Source: Clostridia bacterium
GTDB taxonomy: Bacteria > Bacillota > Clostridia > Oscillospirales > CAG-272
Assembly: GCA_024404505.1 (NCBI GenBank)
Contig: JAKSPU010000004.1
Coordinates: forward strand, 1-59,206
Length of the DNA stretch: 59,206 bases
Direction of reading: 5' to 3'
Below are positions 24,633 to 33,808 of this stretch, one piece after another. The notes below the pieces were generated by a model. That model saw only the letters and a list, made by a program, of their open reading frames with translations. It had not been told where the DNA came from and ran no database searches. The translations under genes and the position numbers were made by a program. Within the stretch, counting starts at the first letter, position 1; each line of letters begins with the position of its first letter.

Positions 24633-26963
24633 ATGAAAATGAAAGCCTTCCATGTAAACAGAAACGCCCGCTGGGCGCTTTACCTGATCCTGTCCGTCGT
24701 CCTGCTTGCGCTCCTTGTGACGCTGGCAGCATGCAACAGAGGCGACGATCCGGGTCAGGATACGACAACCGATCAGGTGTCAGAGACGCAGCCCGGCACG
24801 GAACCCGCCCCGGACACCGACGCGCCCGCCACCGACGCCGACACGGTCCCCGAGACCGAGCCGGAAACCGAAACGGAGCCGGAAACGCAGCCCCTGTCCA
24901 ACAAAACTATTTCCTTCTACGAGGACTTCCCCGTTGAGGACGCATTCACCGCCAACGGCTACGAGCTGTCGGTCACGGCAGAGGGCGGCGAACATCTCCT
25001 GTCTGTGAAGCGCCTGTCCGATCAGGGCAAGCGTGTCACGGTCAAGTTCGACAACTACCTCAAGACCCTCGGGCTTGATACGCCTGACGCGAACACCATC
25101 CAATACATCGTCCTCAACGTGCGCAAGGGCGGTGAGGGTACCGCGTGGGAGCCTGTCTTCCTCGCCGTCGGCAAGGAGACCTTCAAGGCAGGCTCGGGCG
25201 GAACGATCAAGCAGCTGCTGATCTCCTCCTTCTCCTCCATGCCCACGGACGGCACGACGTGGTATATGCGCGACGTCTCCGTCGCGGCCTCGCTTGACGA
25301 GGCGCTGCTCATGGGCGGCATGACGCAGTATGTGCTGGGTTACGGCTCAACGCTCGATCTGTCCGCGTCCGATCCCGTCAACCACGTGAAGATCACCGCG
25401 CCCGACGAGGACGAGAGCGTATCCTTCTGGTTTGATCACTTCACCGAGAAGGTCAACTGCGACACCGTGCCGGTCAAGGACACCGTCGGGTACACGATCC
25501 AGATGGCGAAGAACGAATACGAGGCGTGCCAATTCTTCCTGTCCGCGCCGAGCGACCGACGCTTCACCGTGGAGTACACGCCCTTTACCAACGAGGCGGG
25601 CGCGTCCCTGTACACGGAGCTTCGCGTGGAGTTCTACCCCACCGAGGGCGCCGGCCTGACGATCCCCGATTGTCTGATCCCCTATGAGAACTACGTCGGC
25701 TTTGAGGTGCCGGAGGACGTCGCGTGGTCGTACGATGTGCGCGGCTGCGTATCCGTTCCCGCGGGCACGACGCGCGGCTTCGTGATCCAGGTCAAGACAA
25801 CGATGGACACGGCCCCCGGTCTGTACAGCGCCGACTTCAATATCTATGACGCGGACACGAAGAAGTGCGTCAAGACCGCGAAGGTTTACACCTACGTGTA
25901 CGACGTGACGCTCTCCGAGGAGACCGCCATGAAGACCCAGATCCTCTGCTGGAACGGCCAGTGGCTGACACCTTACCGGGATTGGGGTTATATCAATTCC
26001 GACGAGGATCAACTGACCATCCTGCGCGGGCTGTGCGACTTCCTGCTCGACTACCGCATCTGCACGCAGGGCAACTGGGGCGAGGAATGGCTGAACAATC
26101 CCCGCGTGACCTCCGTCGGCATCGGGGACGGCTCCGAGTATTCCCTTTACGTTTCCAAGAATCCCGACTGGAACAAGAAATTCGTGCTGTACAAGGTCGA
26201 CGAGCCTGCCGAGGCGCGTCGGCTCGAGGAGCTGAAAACGATCACCGAGCAGTATCGTTCCACATGGGAGAATGTCCGCGTCGTCTGCCCGTTCGAGACG
26301 GATATCCGGTACGACAACACCGACCAGATCGACTATATGTCCCGCTACGTCAACGTCTGGTGTCCGAAGTTTTACAGCTTCACGCCCCGCGACCTGAGCT
26401 TCGTCACCGGCACCCGCTACACGCAGTCCGTGTCCAATGACGAAAAGTACGGCACCTTCGAGCAGAGAATGAAGGGCTACCGCGACAGGGGCGACGAGAC
26501 CTGGATCTATGTGTCCTGTCTGCCAGAGTCGAGCGCGCCTTACCTGAACGTGATGCTGTACAACGACGGCACGCAGCCCGAGACCATCTTCTGGATGTGC
26601 TACCGCTACGATCTGACCGGCTTCCTGTACTGGAATCTCTTCTATTGGGAGAATTCCGGCTACGGCAACGGATACCTGCGCTACCCCGTCACCAAGACCG
26701 GCCCCGGCGACGGTCTGCTGCTGTACCCCGGCTGTGCTTACGGTACGAGTGAACCCATGCCCTCCATGCGTCTCGTCGGTATGCGTGACGGCATCGAGGA
26801 CTATCAGCTTCTGACCATGCTCGAAAAGACCTGCGGCAAGGAGCTGACCGACGATCTCGTCAGCCACATCGCTACCTCCGTCGTCACCTTCAACACCGAC
26901 GACGACGTGCTTCACAACGCCCGCGTGTTCATGCTGAAGACGCTGGAGGAGAACAGCAAATAA
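24633..26963 (+). CDS. GH123/DUF4091-like lipoprotein hydrolase
   Basis: The 776-residue product has a lipoprotein signal peptide (VTLAACNRG) and a Glu/Thr/Pro linker to about residue 90. A beta-sandwich domain (about 90-250) precedes a catalytic-type barrel. The barrel shows the adjacent acid pair YKVDEP (Asp523-Glu524), as in GH123 beta-N-acetylgalactosaminidases, which use substrate-assisted catalysis. The end matches DUF4091: LLYPGCAYG, PSMRLVGMRDGIEDYQLL. An N-acetylhexosaminidase activity is therefore the best guess, but many DUF4091 proteins have other or unknown activity. It is probably lipid-anchored outside the cell. The start has GGAGACGG before it. A decayed copy of repeat A follows the stop. 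Confidence 0.78.
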   Translation: MKMKAFHVNRNARWALYLILSVVLLALLVTLAACNRGDDPGQDTTTDQVSETQPGTEPAPDTDAPATDADTVPETEPETETEPETQPLSNKTISFYEDFPVEDAFTANGYELSVTAEGGEHLLSVKRLSDQGKRVTVKFDNYLKTLGLDTPDANTIQYIVLNVRKGGEGTAWEPVFLAVGKETFKAGSGGTIKQLLISSFSSMPTDGTTWYMRDVSVAASLDEALLMGGMTQYVLGYGSTLDLSASDPVNHVKITAPDEDESVSFWFDHFTEKVNCDTVPVKDTVGYTIQMAKNEYEACQFFLSAPSDRRFTVEYTPFTNEAGASLYTELRVEFYPTEGAGLTIPDCLIPYENYVGFEVPEDVAWSYDVRGCVSVPAGTTRGFVIQVKTTMDTAPGLYSADFNIYDADTKKCVKTAKVYTYVYDVTLSEETAMKTQILCWNGQWLTPYRDWGYINSDEDQLTILRGLCDFLLDYRICTQGNWGEEWLNNPRVTSVGIGDGSEYSLYVSKNPDWNKKFVLYKVDEPAEARRLEELKTITEQYRSTWENVRVVCPFETDIRYDNTDQIDYMSRYVNVWCPKFYSFTPRDLSFVTGTRYTQSVSNDEKYGTFEQRMKGYRDRGDETWIYVSCLPESSAPYLNVMLYNDGTQPETIFWMCYRYDLTGFLYWNLFYWENSGYGNGYLRYPVTKTGPGDGLLLYPGCAYGTSEPMPSMRLVGMRDGIEDYQLLTMLEKTCGKELTDDLVSHIATSVVTFNTDDDVLHNARVFMLKTLEENSK

Positions 26964-26965
26964 GA

Positions 26966-27043
26966 TGCGTGCGGGGCTCTGCCCCGCACGCCGCTCTAAT
27001 GCTTCTGAAAAGAAGGATTTTAATTATCCCGGGAACTTTCATA
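26966..27043 (-). repeat. Dispersed repeat A, decayed copy
   Basis: Read on the minus strand, this has TATGAAAGTTC at one end and GTGCGGGGCAGAGCCCCGCAC at the other, as in the intact copies. The central stem has lost most of its pairing. The GC-rich hairpin is still perfect and could terminate the GH123-like gene. Confidence 0.6.
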
Positions 27044-27090
27044 CAGGGGAAAAATTGATCATAAATTTTGTATCACTGAAAGGAAAGACC

Positions 27091-28206
27091 ATGATCATCC
27101 AAACCGAAAGACTGATCCTCCGCCCGTGGTGTGACGCGGACGCGGAGAGCCTGTACGAATACGCAAAAGACGACCGTGTCGGCCCTGCCGCCGGCTGGCC
27201 TGTACACACAAGCGTGGAAAACAGCCGCGAGATCATCCGCACCGTGCTGTCGGAGCCGGAAACCTACGCCGTCTGCCTCAAGGAAGACAACAAGGCCATC
27301 GGCAGCATCGGTCTGATGGTCGGAAAACAAAGCAATCTCGGCCTGCCGGATGACGAGGGCGAGATCGGTTACTGGATCGGCGTGCCCTTCTGGGGCCGGG
27401 GACTGATCCCAGAAGCCGTCCGCGCACTTACCCGCCGCGCCTTTTTGGAGCTGGGTCTTTCGACGCTGTGGTGCGGCTACTTTGACGGCAATGAAAAATC
27501 AAAGCGGGTACAGGAAAAGTGCGGCTTTGTTTACCATCACGCGAACCGGGACATATATTGGAAGCTGATAGACAGGGTTCTGACCGAGCACGTCACGCGG
27601 CTGCCGAGGGACGTATGGGAAAGCAGCGTCAGGCCGTCAGACCGCATCACCATCCGTCCCGAAACGCACGGGGACTATAAGGACGTCGTTTCACTCGTGC
27701 TGCGCTCCTTCCGGGAGGGGACGGACTACTCCGACGGGACGGACATCGTCGCGCTGATCGAGGAGATCAGGGACTCGGAATACTATATTCCCGAGCTTGC
27801 GTTCGTTGCGGAGCTGGACGGAGAGATCGTCGGGCATTTCCTGTTCTCACACTTCCCATTGTCCCGGACGCCTGAAGGCGGTCACGGCGGGGCGGCGGAT
27901 ACCGACGTCGTGATGCTGGCACCCGTGTCCGTCCACGCCGATCATCTGCGCCAGGGCATCGGCTCGGCGATGATAAGGCTCGGTATCGCAAAAGTGAAAG
28001 AGATGGGATTCCGGGGCATCATCGTCGAGGGCAACTTCCGCTTTTACAATACCGTCGGCTTCCGCACATCGTCGGAATACGGCATCTTCCCGGTCAGCGG
28101 GTACCCGATGACGGAGCCGCGATGCCAGATGTGCATGGAGACATTCCCCGGCTCACTCAAGGACAGAGGCGGGTACGTCGTGTACGATATGTATTACAAC
28201 GCCTGA
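27091..28206 (+). CDS. Tandem GNAT acetyltransferase (RimJ/RimL-like plus YhbS-like)
   Basis: This 371-residue product is two GNAT domains in one chain. The first (about 1-175) is of RimJ/RimL type: MIIQTERLILRPW, EIGYWIGVPFWGRGLIPEAV with the acetyl-CoA loop, and EKCGFVY. The second (about 185-371) starts DRITIRPETHGDY and has VHADHLRQGIGSAMI as its acetyl-CoA loop, as in the YhbS group. Substrates (protein N-termini, small amines or antibiotics) cannot be told from sequence. The ATG at 27091 follows AAAGGAAAG. It seems to be a single-gene unit ending at a strong hairpin. Confidence 0.88.
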   Translation: MIIQTERLILRPWCDADAESLYEYAKDDRVGPAAGWPVHTSVENSREIIRTVLSEPETYAVCLKEDNKAIGSIGLMVGKQSNLGLPDDEGEIGYWIGVPFWGRGLIPEAVRALTRRAFLELGLSTLWCGYFDGNEKSKRVQEKCGFVYHHANRDIYWKLIDRVLTEHVTRLPRDVWESSVRPSDRITIRPETHGDYKDVVSLVLRSFREGTDYSDGTDIVALIEEIRDSEYYIPELAFVAELDGEIVGHFLFSHFPLSRTPEGGHGGAADTDVVMLAPVSVHADHLRQGIGSAMIRLGIAKVKEMGFRGIIVEGNFRFYNTVGFRTSSEYGIFPVSGYPMTEPRCQMCMETFPGSLKDRGGYVVYDMYYNA

Positions 28207-28255
28207 CCGAAGCCGATCCGCAGGATCGCAGGAGCGCGAAAAGGACCGACATACA

Positions 28256-28295
28256 AAGCACCGGTCGACCCGTTGAAACGGGTCGACCGGTGCTT
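28256..28295. terminator. Long bidirectional hairpin terminator
   Basis: AAGCACCGGTCGACCCGTT (28256-28274) pairs perfectly with its complement at 28277-28295, followed by TCATTTAT on the plus side and preceded by ATACAAA. It lies between convergent genes. Confidence 0.85.
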
Positions 28296-28308
28296 CATTT
28301 ATCTTGTT

Positions 28309-29601
28309 TTACAGCTTTGATGCCTGCTCCGCAAACCATTGCAGCATAGCCGGCTCGGTGGTGACATCGTTCTGCGGGATCCCGTACCAATGTGCGGCGC
28401 CGCCGACCTCATAGCCTCCGAACGGGAATTCATCCGCCGGGGCAAGATATCCGTTGACGGAATTCGCGTATCCGACCGTGAAGATCGCCTTTCTTTCATA
28501 GCCGGCATCGGTGAGTATCTTCTCGAGCGCGTCTCCGGTCAGCGTCAGCATCTCAAACGGCACGAACGCGAAAACGAAGCTTTTTCCGAACGCAAGCAGC
28601 TGCAAAGGGACGGTCAGGTCAAATCCCACGCCGGAATCCAGACGGCGCAGCATCGACCGTGTCCATTGCAGCTCACGGAGGGTGTAATGCTTGGTGATGT
28701 CGTCGCGGTCAAGCGCGAAATACTGCTCCTCAAGCGCACGGATCGACGAAAGCAGCGCTTCGCGGTCGGTCATAGCCAGCATGGGCAGCGTGACCTCTTC
28801 ATATGCACACGTCATGCTTCCTTCTTCCGGAGGCAGCGCCTCACCCGCGTGTGCCGATGAGGCACGGAGGACGGGATCGGTCAGCTGGCGGCCTAGCAGT
28901 TCTATCGCAGTGTCGCAATCCAGATCGCCGCCGCGCATCGGATCCACGTCGGCACCGCGGTTCTGCAGATACAGAAGCGGCACCTCGTCCGTGGACGCCG
29001 CGTTCAGCACCGACAGAAAGTCAGCGGAAACGGTCATCCCGCCGTTGATGACGGCATGGCAGGACGCCGAGCAGACGACACCGCGGAGGCATCCGTCCGT
29101 GTCTGTGAAGGACGCGCAGCGGATGGAAGGATCTATGACGTCCCGTCCGCGGCGGTTATAGCAGTTGACAAGCGTTTCCGGGGTGATATCGAACGCGAAA
29201 CGTCCCGGAACGGCGCGGTCACGCGCTTCCGCCGCGGCACGTCCGCACTGCTCACCCACCCACGCGAGGTAGTCGTAGTCCATCGGCAGCTCGTCAAGCA
29301 CCCCGCTGACGGGCGCCGCGTGCGTGTGGATGCAGCACAGCGACATATCCTCACGGGAGATGCCGGTAAGTCCGGTGATCTGATCCGAGATCAGCGTATA
29401 TACACGGGGGGAAAAGCCGATGAGGTCGAAGGACGCGATGAGGTGGAGCTTTTCTCCGCAGACGAGGACGCAGGTCTTGACGTACAACGGGTCCCGGATG
29501 CTCTCGGCGGGAGAGAGGCGGAATCCGTATCCGTCCAAAAAGTTGCCGCGCAGAGCGGGCGTGATCTCCCTTTGTGCAAAGCCGGCGCAAAGCAGAGCCA
29601 T
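28309..29601 (-). CDS. Neutral/alkaline ceramidase-like protein
   Basis: The 430-residue product matches the N-terminal catalytic part of neutral ceramidases: GFAQREITP at the start, LIGFSPRVY, CIHTHAAP with metal-type histidines His92 and His94, CSASCHAVI, and near the end NSVNGYLAPADEFPFGGYEV. True neutral ceramidases are longer, have a signal peptide and carry a C-terminal Ig-like domain, all absent here. This short cytoplasmic type is widespread in bacteria next to carbohydrate genes, and its reaction is not established; amide hydrolysis is possible. The ATG is preceded by AAGGGAAGG. It is transcribed alone from the promoter at 29658-29686. Confidence 0.8.
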   Translation of the reverse strand: MALLCAGFAQREITPALRGNFLDGYGFRLSPAESIRDPLYVKTCVLVCGEKLHLIASFDLIGFSPRVYTLISDQITGLTGISREDMSLCCIHTHAAPVSGVLDELPMDYDYLAWVGEQCGRAAAEARDRAVPGRFAFDITPETLVNCYNRRGRDVIDPSIRCASFTDTDGCLRGVVCSASCHAVINGGMTVSADFLSVLNAASTDEVPLLYLQNRGADVDPMRGGDLDCDTAIELLGRQLTDPVLRASSAHAGEALPPEEGSMTCAYEEVTLPMLAMTDREALLSSIRALEEQYFALDRDDITKHYTLRELQWTRSMLRRLDSGVGFDLTVPLQLLAFGKSFVFAFVPFEMLTLTGDALEKILTDAGYERKAIFTVGYANSVNGYLAPADEFPFGGYEVGGAAHWYGIPQNDVTTEPAMLQWFAEQASKL

Positions 29602-29657
29602 AACATACCTTCCCTTCCCGGCCGCGCCTTTGCGGCCGTATGTCTTTATACGTGCCC

Positions 29658-29686
29658 ATTATACATCCCGCACGTCTCGCAGGCAA
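29658..29686 (-). promoter_or_regulatory. Promoter of the ceramidase-like gene
   Basis: On the minus strand TTGCCT (29686-29681), 17 bases, TATAAT (29663-29658). Confidence 0.65.
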
Positions 29687-29758
29687 GGTATTTTGCGGGA
29701 AAAGTAAATATTGTCCTGATTATTGATCAATTCAGTACAAGACGCCGCAGGTCTCTCC

Positions 29759-29767
29759 TGTTATAAT
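29759..29767 (+). promoter_or_regulatory. Extended -10 promoter of the second solute-binding gene
   Basis: TGTTATAAT carries a TGn-TATAAT extended -10 with no good -35. The start codon lies 39 bases downstream. Confidence 0.55.
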
Positions 29768-29806
29768 ATGATTGTAACAGACTTGCACAGAAAGGAAAAA
29801 ACGACC

Positions 29807-31321
29807 ATGAAACGGATGCTTTGCCTTCTTCTTACATTTCTGCTTTTGCTGACAGCCGTCTGTCTTCCCATGACCGCCTGCGCTGAAGGCGAGGAGGGCC
29901 CCGGGACTACGCACGACACATCGGCACCCGAGGAGCAGACCGAAGGCCGCGACGAGTACGGACGTCTGCTGGTGCCGTCCTCACTGCCGGACGATCTGCA
30001 ATTTGACAATGAAACCGTGACGATCTTCTTCCGGGACCGCTGCTCGATCATGGATACGACGCTTGAATTCAAGTCGGAGGGACTCAACAGCGAGCCTGTC
30101 AACGACGCCGTGTTCACGCGCAACAAGGAGGTCGAGAACCGGCTGGGCGTCATTCTGGAGTATGAGCTGATCGACGGCGTGACCTTCGATCCGTACCTCT
30201 CCGCTGTCCGCAAGAGCTGGCAGGCGGGTGACGGCTCCTACGATATCCTCGCGTACTACGCCTATTACGGCGTTGCGATGGCGACCGAGGGCATGATGTC
30301 CAATCTGCTTGACGAGACGTACATGGATCTCTCCAAGCCGTGGTGGAATCAGGATTTTGTCAATGAGATGACGCTCTGCGACCAGCTTTACTTTGCCGTC
30401 GGAGACCTGAGTCTTTCTGCGACGCAATGCACGAACGCGGTGTTCTTCAACAAAAAGATGATGAGTGAGATGTTCGGTGGGACCGACCTGTATGCGACCG
30501 TGCAGAACGGCGATTGGACGATGGACACCTTCGGCACCATGATCGCGCAGTGCTATTCCGATATCAACGGCGATGGCAAGCGTGACCGCGGCGACCGCTA
30601 CGGTGCGGAGCTGACGGCTGTCTCCATCCCGATGGACGCCTACATCATGGCTCTCGGCTGCAGCATCACGGAAAAGGACGAGGACGGGATCCCGCAGATC
30701 GCGTTCGGCTCCGACCACTGTGTTGACGCGTTCGACAAGCTCTTTGAGCTGATCATCCACAACGAGGGCTCTCTCACCGGTCCGTGTCTCTACGAGCATT
30801 ACGACGAGGCGCAGGAGAAGTTCACAAGCTCCGAAACGCTGTTCCTTCTGGACGTGTTCCAGGCGACCGACAAGCTGCGGACGATGTCCGTGGACTACGG
30901 TGTGCTCCCGATGTTCAAGTATGACAAGGCGCAGGCCGGCTACTACACGAGCGTATCCGATCTGTTCTCCCTTTTGTCGATCTTTGCCGCGACCCGTCAC
31001 GGTGCCGCCGCGGATGCTGTCATGGAGCTGATGGCGCAGAAATCCTATGAAAAGGTCACGCCCGCTTACTTCGAGATCTCCCTCAAGCAGAAGTACAGCC
31101 AATCCAATCAGGACGCGCTGATGTTCGATCTGACACTCGCCGGACGCCGCTTCAATTTCGGCTTCGTCTACTCCAACGAGCTCGGCAATCCCACTCACCT
31201 GTGGCGTCAGATCATCGAGTCCCAGTCCAACACCTTCGCCTCCCGCCTCAAGAGCGTCAACCGTACCTACTCCAACAGCCTGAAAAAGCTCGTAGGAAAG
31301 TATGAGAAAATGGGCGGGTAA
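29807..31321 (+). CDS. Extracellular solute-binding lipoprotein, second of three
   Basis: The 504-residue product has a signal peptide ending in PMTACAEG, a lipobox. It shares with the two other binding proteins of the window the pattern PVNDAVFTRNKEVENRLGV, SKPWWNQDF, VQNGDWTMDTFGTMI and an Asp-rich loop DINGDGKRDRGDRYG. That marks the sugar-type substrate-binding proteins of ABC importers. The start was moved to 29807, where AAAGGAAA precedes the ATG and the signal peptide begins. It is a single-gene unit ending in repeats A and B, with no permease or hydrolase partner next to it. The ligand is unknown. Confidence 0.87.
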   Translation: MKRMLCLLLTFLLLLTAVCLPMTACAEGEEGPGTTHDTSAPEEQTEGRDEYGRLLVPSSLPDDLQFDNETVTIFFRDRCSIMDTTLEFKSEGLNSEPVNDAVFTRNKEVENRLGVILEYELIDGVTFDPYLSAVRKSWQAGDGSYDILAYYAYYGVAMATEGMMSNLLDETYMDLSKPWWNQDFVNEMTLCDQLYFAVGDLSLSATQCTNAVFFNKKMMSEMFGGTDLYATVQNGDWTMDTFGTMIAQCYSDINGDGKRDRGDRYGAELTAVSIPMDAYIMALGCSITEKDEDGIPQIAFGSDHCVDAFDKLFELIIHNEGSLTGPCLYEHYDEAQEKFTSSETLFLLDVFQATDKLRTMSVDYGVLPMFKYDKAQAGYYTSVSDLFSLLSIFAATRHGAAADAVMELMAQKSYEKVTPAYFEISLKQKYSQSNQDALMFDLTLAGRRFNFGFVYSNELGNPTHLWRQIIESQSNTFASRLKSVNRTYSNSLKKLVGKYEKMGG

Positions 31322-31353
31322 GACGCGCCGGGGCTCTTCTCCACGACGCAGGA

Positions 31354-31473
31354 ACGTGCGGGGCTCTGCCCCCGGACCCCGGCAGGGCTCTGCCCAGCAC
31401 ATTCTGAAGGGCAAGCCCTTCAGACGCTTAAGCCCTTCTTGAAAGAAGGGCTTAAGAATCCCAAGAACTTTCA
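31354..31473 (-). repeat. Dispersed repeat A, copy with changed stem
   Basis: On the minus strand it begins AAAGTTCTTGGGATT, then CTTAAGCCCTTCTT pairs with AAGAAGGGCTTAAG. Three base pairs differ from copy 1 and each change is matched on the other arm. A second stem (CTGAAGGGC/GCCCTTCAG) and two GC-rich hairpins (GGGCAGAGCCC type) follow. It lies between convergent genes in a 349-base gap without a gene. Confidence 0.85.
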
Positions 31474-31513
31474 AAAAAAGAATATTTACTGAGGTTCGGT
31501 TTTCGCCGGACGA

Positions 31514-31656
31514 GATTGGTGGGTGCCGTCATGGACGCCCACCTTTTTGAAACGCAGTCGCGGGGGTCCCTATCCCCGCTCTGACGTGCAGGCCCGCGCC
31601 CCGCAGGATGAGGGTGCAGGGAGAAGGGAGCGGCACAGCCGCTCCCTTCTCCCTGC
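31514..31656 (-). repeat. Dispersed repeat B, copy 2 (inverted)
   Basis: Read on the minus strand it has the 19-base-arm hairpin GCAGGGAGAAGGGAGCGGC (31656-31616 region), then CACCCTCATCCTGCGG, CCCGCGACTGCGTTTC and the end GACGGCACCCACCAATC. The last part is almost identical to the copy at 58978-59206, which lies in the opposite direction. It ends at 31514. Confidence 0.85.
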
Positions 31657-31670
31657 TGTCAGATACGATC

Positions 31671-32567
31671 TTATTCCTTCTTCCCGCTTTTCTTCCGCGC
31701 CTCGGATGGCGATACACCGTACACGGAACGGAATACCCTTGTAAAATAGCTGCTGTCCGAAAATCCTACCGTCTGCGCGATCTCCGATACCGATCTTGAG
31801 GTCGTCACGAGCAGGGTCTGTGCCTTCGACAGGCGGTATTCATTCAGGTAGGACATGGCGGTACGTCCCGTCAGCGCGTGGAATCTGCGGCAGAAATAGG
31901 ACGGATTCATACAGCAGACGCCCGCGAGATCGGCCAGCGTGATGTCGGAAGCGTAATGGGCGGCGATATACCGCATCGCCGGAGACAGCTGATCCACTTC
32001 ATAAGGCTTGCGGACGTGCATCTCATCTGCCGGCTCGTTCCGGAACAGCTCGGCGAACAGCTTCAGGATATCCCCTTTGATCGCCATTTCATAGCCTGTC
32101 CGCTGCTCAAGGCTTTCGTCCAGAATATCCTCAAGAAGCGCCCGGATGCGCGCGTTGTCCCCTATGCTGCTGCGGAACTGCACGCTGCGGTCCGTCACCG
32201 CGCTGATGTAGCGGATGCTGCAGATATCGTCCCGGCGGTCGTACAGGCTCGGGTCGATCATCAGGCAATGATACCGCAGCCGCCCCGCGTCACATTCCAC
32301 GGTATGCGGCTCACACGGGTTGATGAGGATGATGTCCCCGGTGCTGCATGGGATCCTGCGGCAGTCGCAGACGCAGACGCCCTGCCCTTCCAGAATGATC
32401 AGGATCTCCAGCTGCTCGTGCCACGTGATGGGTGCGTGGCCGGATTGCGCCGTCAGAACGGAATCACGGTTGATCCGGATGGGAAACAGATCGTCCGAAA
32501 ACGGGATGGATTCATACTGACCGCTCCCGGCATCGGGAAGGACATCGGGCCGTTTGTCCTGTTTCAT
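31671..32567 (-). CDS. AraC-family transcriptional regulator with cupin sensor domain
   Basis: The 298-residue product has an N-terminal cupin-like sensor domain (about 30-160; HEQLEILIILEGQGVCVCD, LINPCEPHTVE) and a C-terminal double helix-turn-helix (about 195-295). The second contains ITLADLAGVCCMNPSYFCRRF, split as two helices, and SEIAQTVGFSDSSYFTRVFR. Such regulators sense a sugar and activate nearby genes. It is divergent from the kinase/SIS/DegT cassette and almost certainly controls it. Start ATG at 32567 is preceded by GGAGG. Confidence 0.93.
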   Translation of the reverse strand: MKQDKRPDVLPDAGSGQYESIPFSDDLFPIRINRDSVLTAQSGHAPITWHEQLEILIILEGQGVCVCDCRRIPCSTGDIILINPCEPHTVECDAGRLRYHCLMIDPSLYDRRDDICSIRYISAVTDRSVQFRSSIGDNARIRALLEDILDESLEQRTGYEMAIKGDILKLFAELFRNEPADEMHVRKPYEVDQLSPAMRYIAAHYASDITLADLAGVCCMNPSYFCRRFHALTGRTAMSYLNEYRLSKAQTLLVTTSRSVSEIAQTVGFSDSSYFTRVFRSVYGVSPSEARKKSGKKE

Positions 32568-32602
32568 GGAACATACCTCCGTTCGTGTCGTTATCTGCGT
32601 CT

Positions 32603-32631
32603 ATTGTACCCGTTCGCGGCGGGATTGTCAA
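32603..32631 (-). promoter_or_regulatory. Promoter of the AraC regulator gene (31671-32567)
   Basis: On the minus strand TTGACA (32631-32626), 17 bases, TACAAT (32608-32603). Confidence 0.75.
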
Positions 32632-32714
32632 GCAGAAAATCAAAAAAATCACGCGGAATACCTCATTTCACGGCGAATAAATCAATTCCGTCCTGAAAGC
32701 GGTAAAACGCGGTA

Positions 32715-32744
32715 TTGACAAGGACGAGGCCGTGGGAGTATAAT
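32715..32744 (+). promoter_or_regulatory. Promoter of the kinase/SIS/DegT cassette
   Basis: TTGACA (32715-32720), 18 bases, TATAAT (32739-32744). An inverted repeat ATGTCC (32763-32768)/GGACAT (32779-32784) just downstream could be an operator or a leader hairpin; its role is unproven. Confidence 0.75.
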
Positions 32745-32800
32745 GAGCATATTAAAAGCAGTATGTCCGCCATTGGGAGGACATTCGGAAAGGAGCCGCC

Positions 32801-33793
32801 ATGTCCGATCCCCGGACCGGTATCCGCTATGTCGCCGGCATTGACGGCGGCGGTACCAAAACGAATCTCGTCCTGTATGAGGCAGCTGCCGACGGCACTC
32901 TCCGTCCGGCCGCGTCCTGCCGCGCCGGCGGCATGAACTACAACCACATCGGCGTCCCGCGTGCGGTCGCTTCGGTCACCGACGGGCTGATGACCCTCTG
33001 CGCGTCCTGCGGACTATCCCCGGACAAGCTGTCGGCGGTCGGCATCGGAGACCCGTCTTGCGATATCGAGACAGCCGGTCCTACCGGTGACGCGTTCCGC
33101 GCCGCGTTGTCCGACGCGGTCCGCGTGCCGATCTTACTCAGAAGCGACGCTTACGTCTCTCTGTTTTCTCTGACCGGAGGTCTTTGCCCCGGCGTGCTGA
33201 CCATCTCCGGCACCGGGGCGATCTGCATCGGTGAGGACGCGGAACGTCGTCTGTACGTCGCGGGCGGATGGGGGCAGCTGACGGGAGACGAGGGCTCCGG
33301 ATACTACATCGGTCTATCGGGGATCAAGGCCGCGCTCCGCGCAGCGGACGGCATAGCGCCAATGACAGCTCTTCTGCCGGCGGTGCTGGATTTCTTCGGA
33401 GTTTCCGATCCCCGTGACCTCATCGGCGTGCTATACGACCCGGAAAAGTCCGTGTCGCCCGCCGACTTTGCCCGCACGGTCGATATCTGCGCGCAGAACG
33501 GAGACGCGGCTGCCGAGGATATCCTTTCCCGCGCGGCTGAATATCTCGCCGCCTATACCGCCTCCGTCGTGCGCCGCTCGGGTGCCACGCTCGTCGGGGT
33601 ACACGGCAGCGTGCTGATCGGGAACGCGACGGTCCGTGCAGGATTCGAGGCACGTCTGCGCGTTCTCTGCCCCGGTGTGCGTATCCGTGAACCGGCTACG
33701 TCTCCGGAAGAAGCAGCCGCCCGGCTGGCGATGCGCGAGCTGCTGCGGCTTCCCTGCTCTTTCGGTACGGCTTGCATTACAAATTCTGATTAA
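32801..33793 (+). CDS. BadF/BadG-type sugar kinase (N-acetylglucosamine kinase-like)
   Basis: The 330-residue product is an ASKHA-fold ATPase of the BadF/BadG/BcrA group: AGIDGGGTKTNLVLYE (phosphate 1 loop), GIGDPSCD, LTISGTGAICIGEDA (phosphate 2) and VAGGWGQLTGDEGSGYYIG. That set, with the WG-LLGDEGSG-type motif, is typical of eukaryotic-like N-acetylglucosamine kinases, so an amino-sugar kinase is likely. The ATG is preceded by AAAGGAG. It is the first gene of the cassette and is followed 15 bases later by a SIS-domain protein. Confidence 0.85.
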   Translation: MSDPRTGIRYVAGIDGGGTKTNLVLYEAAADGTLRPAASCRAGGMNYNHIGVPRAVASVTDGLMTLCASCGLSPDKLSAVGIGDPSCDIETAGPTGDAFRAALSDAVRVPILLRSDAYVSLFSLTGGLCPGVLTISGTGAICIGEDAERRLYVAGGWGQLTGDEGSGYYIGLSGIKAALRAADGIAPMTALLPAVLDFFGVSDPRDLIGVLYDPEKSVSPADFARTVDICAQNGDAAAEDILSRAAEYLAAYTASVVRRSGATLVGVHGSVLIGNATVRAGFEARLRVLCPGVRIREPATSPEEAAARLAMRELLRLPCSFGTACITNSD

Positions 33794-33808
33794 ACAGAGG
33801 AATCAGCC

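Noticed and set aside
26965-27090. An N-terminal extension of the double GNAT protein
   Set aside because: The extension is encoded by a decayed repeat A copy and has no ribosome binding site; the ATG at 27091 has a good one and matches the family start.
31523-31799. Short open frames in the repeat B copies (also near 36649-36831 and 58997-59197)
   Set aside because: They arise from the palindromic repeat sequence on both strands and have no conserved start or ribosome binding site.
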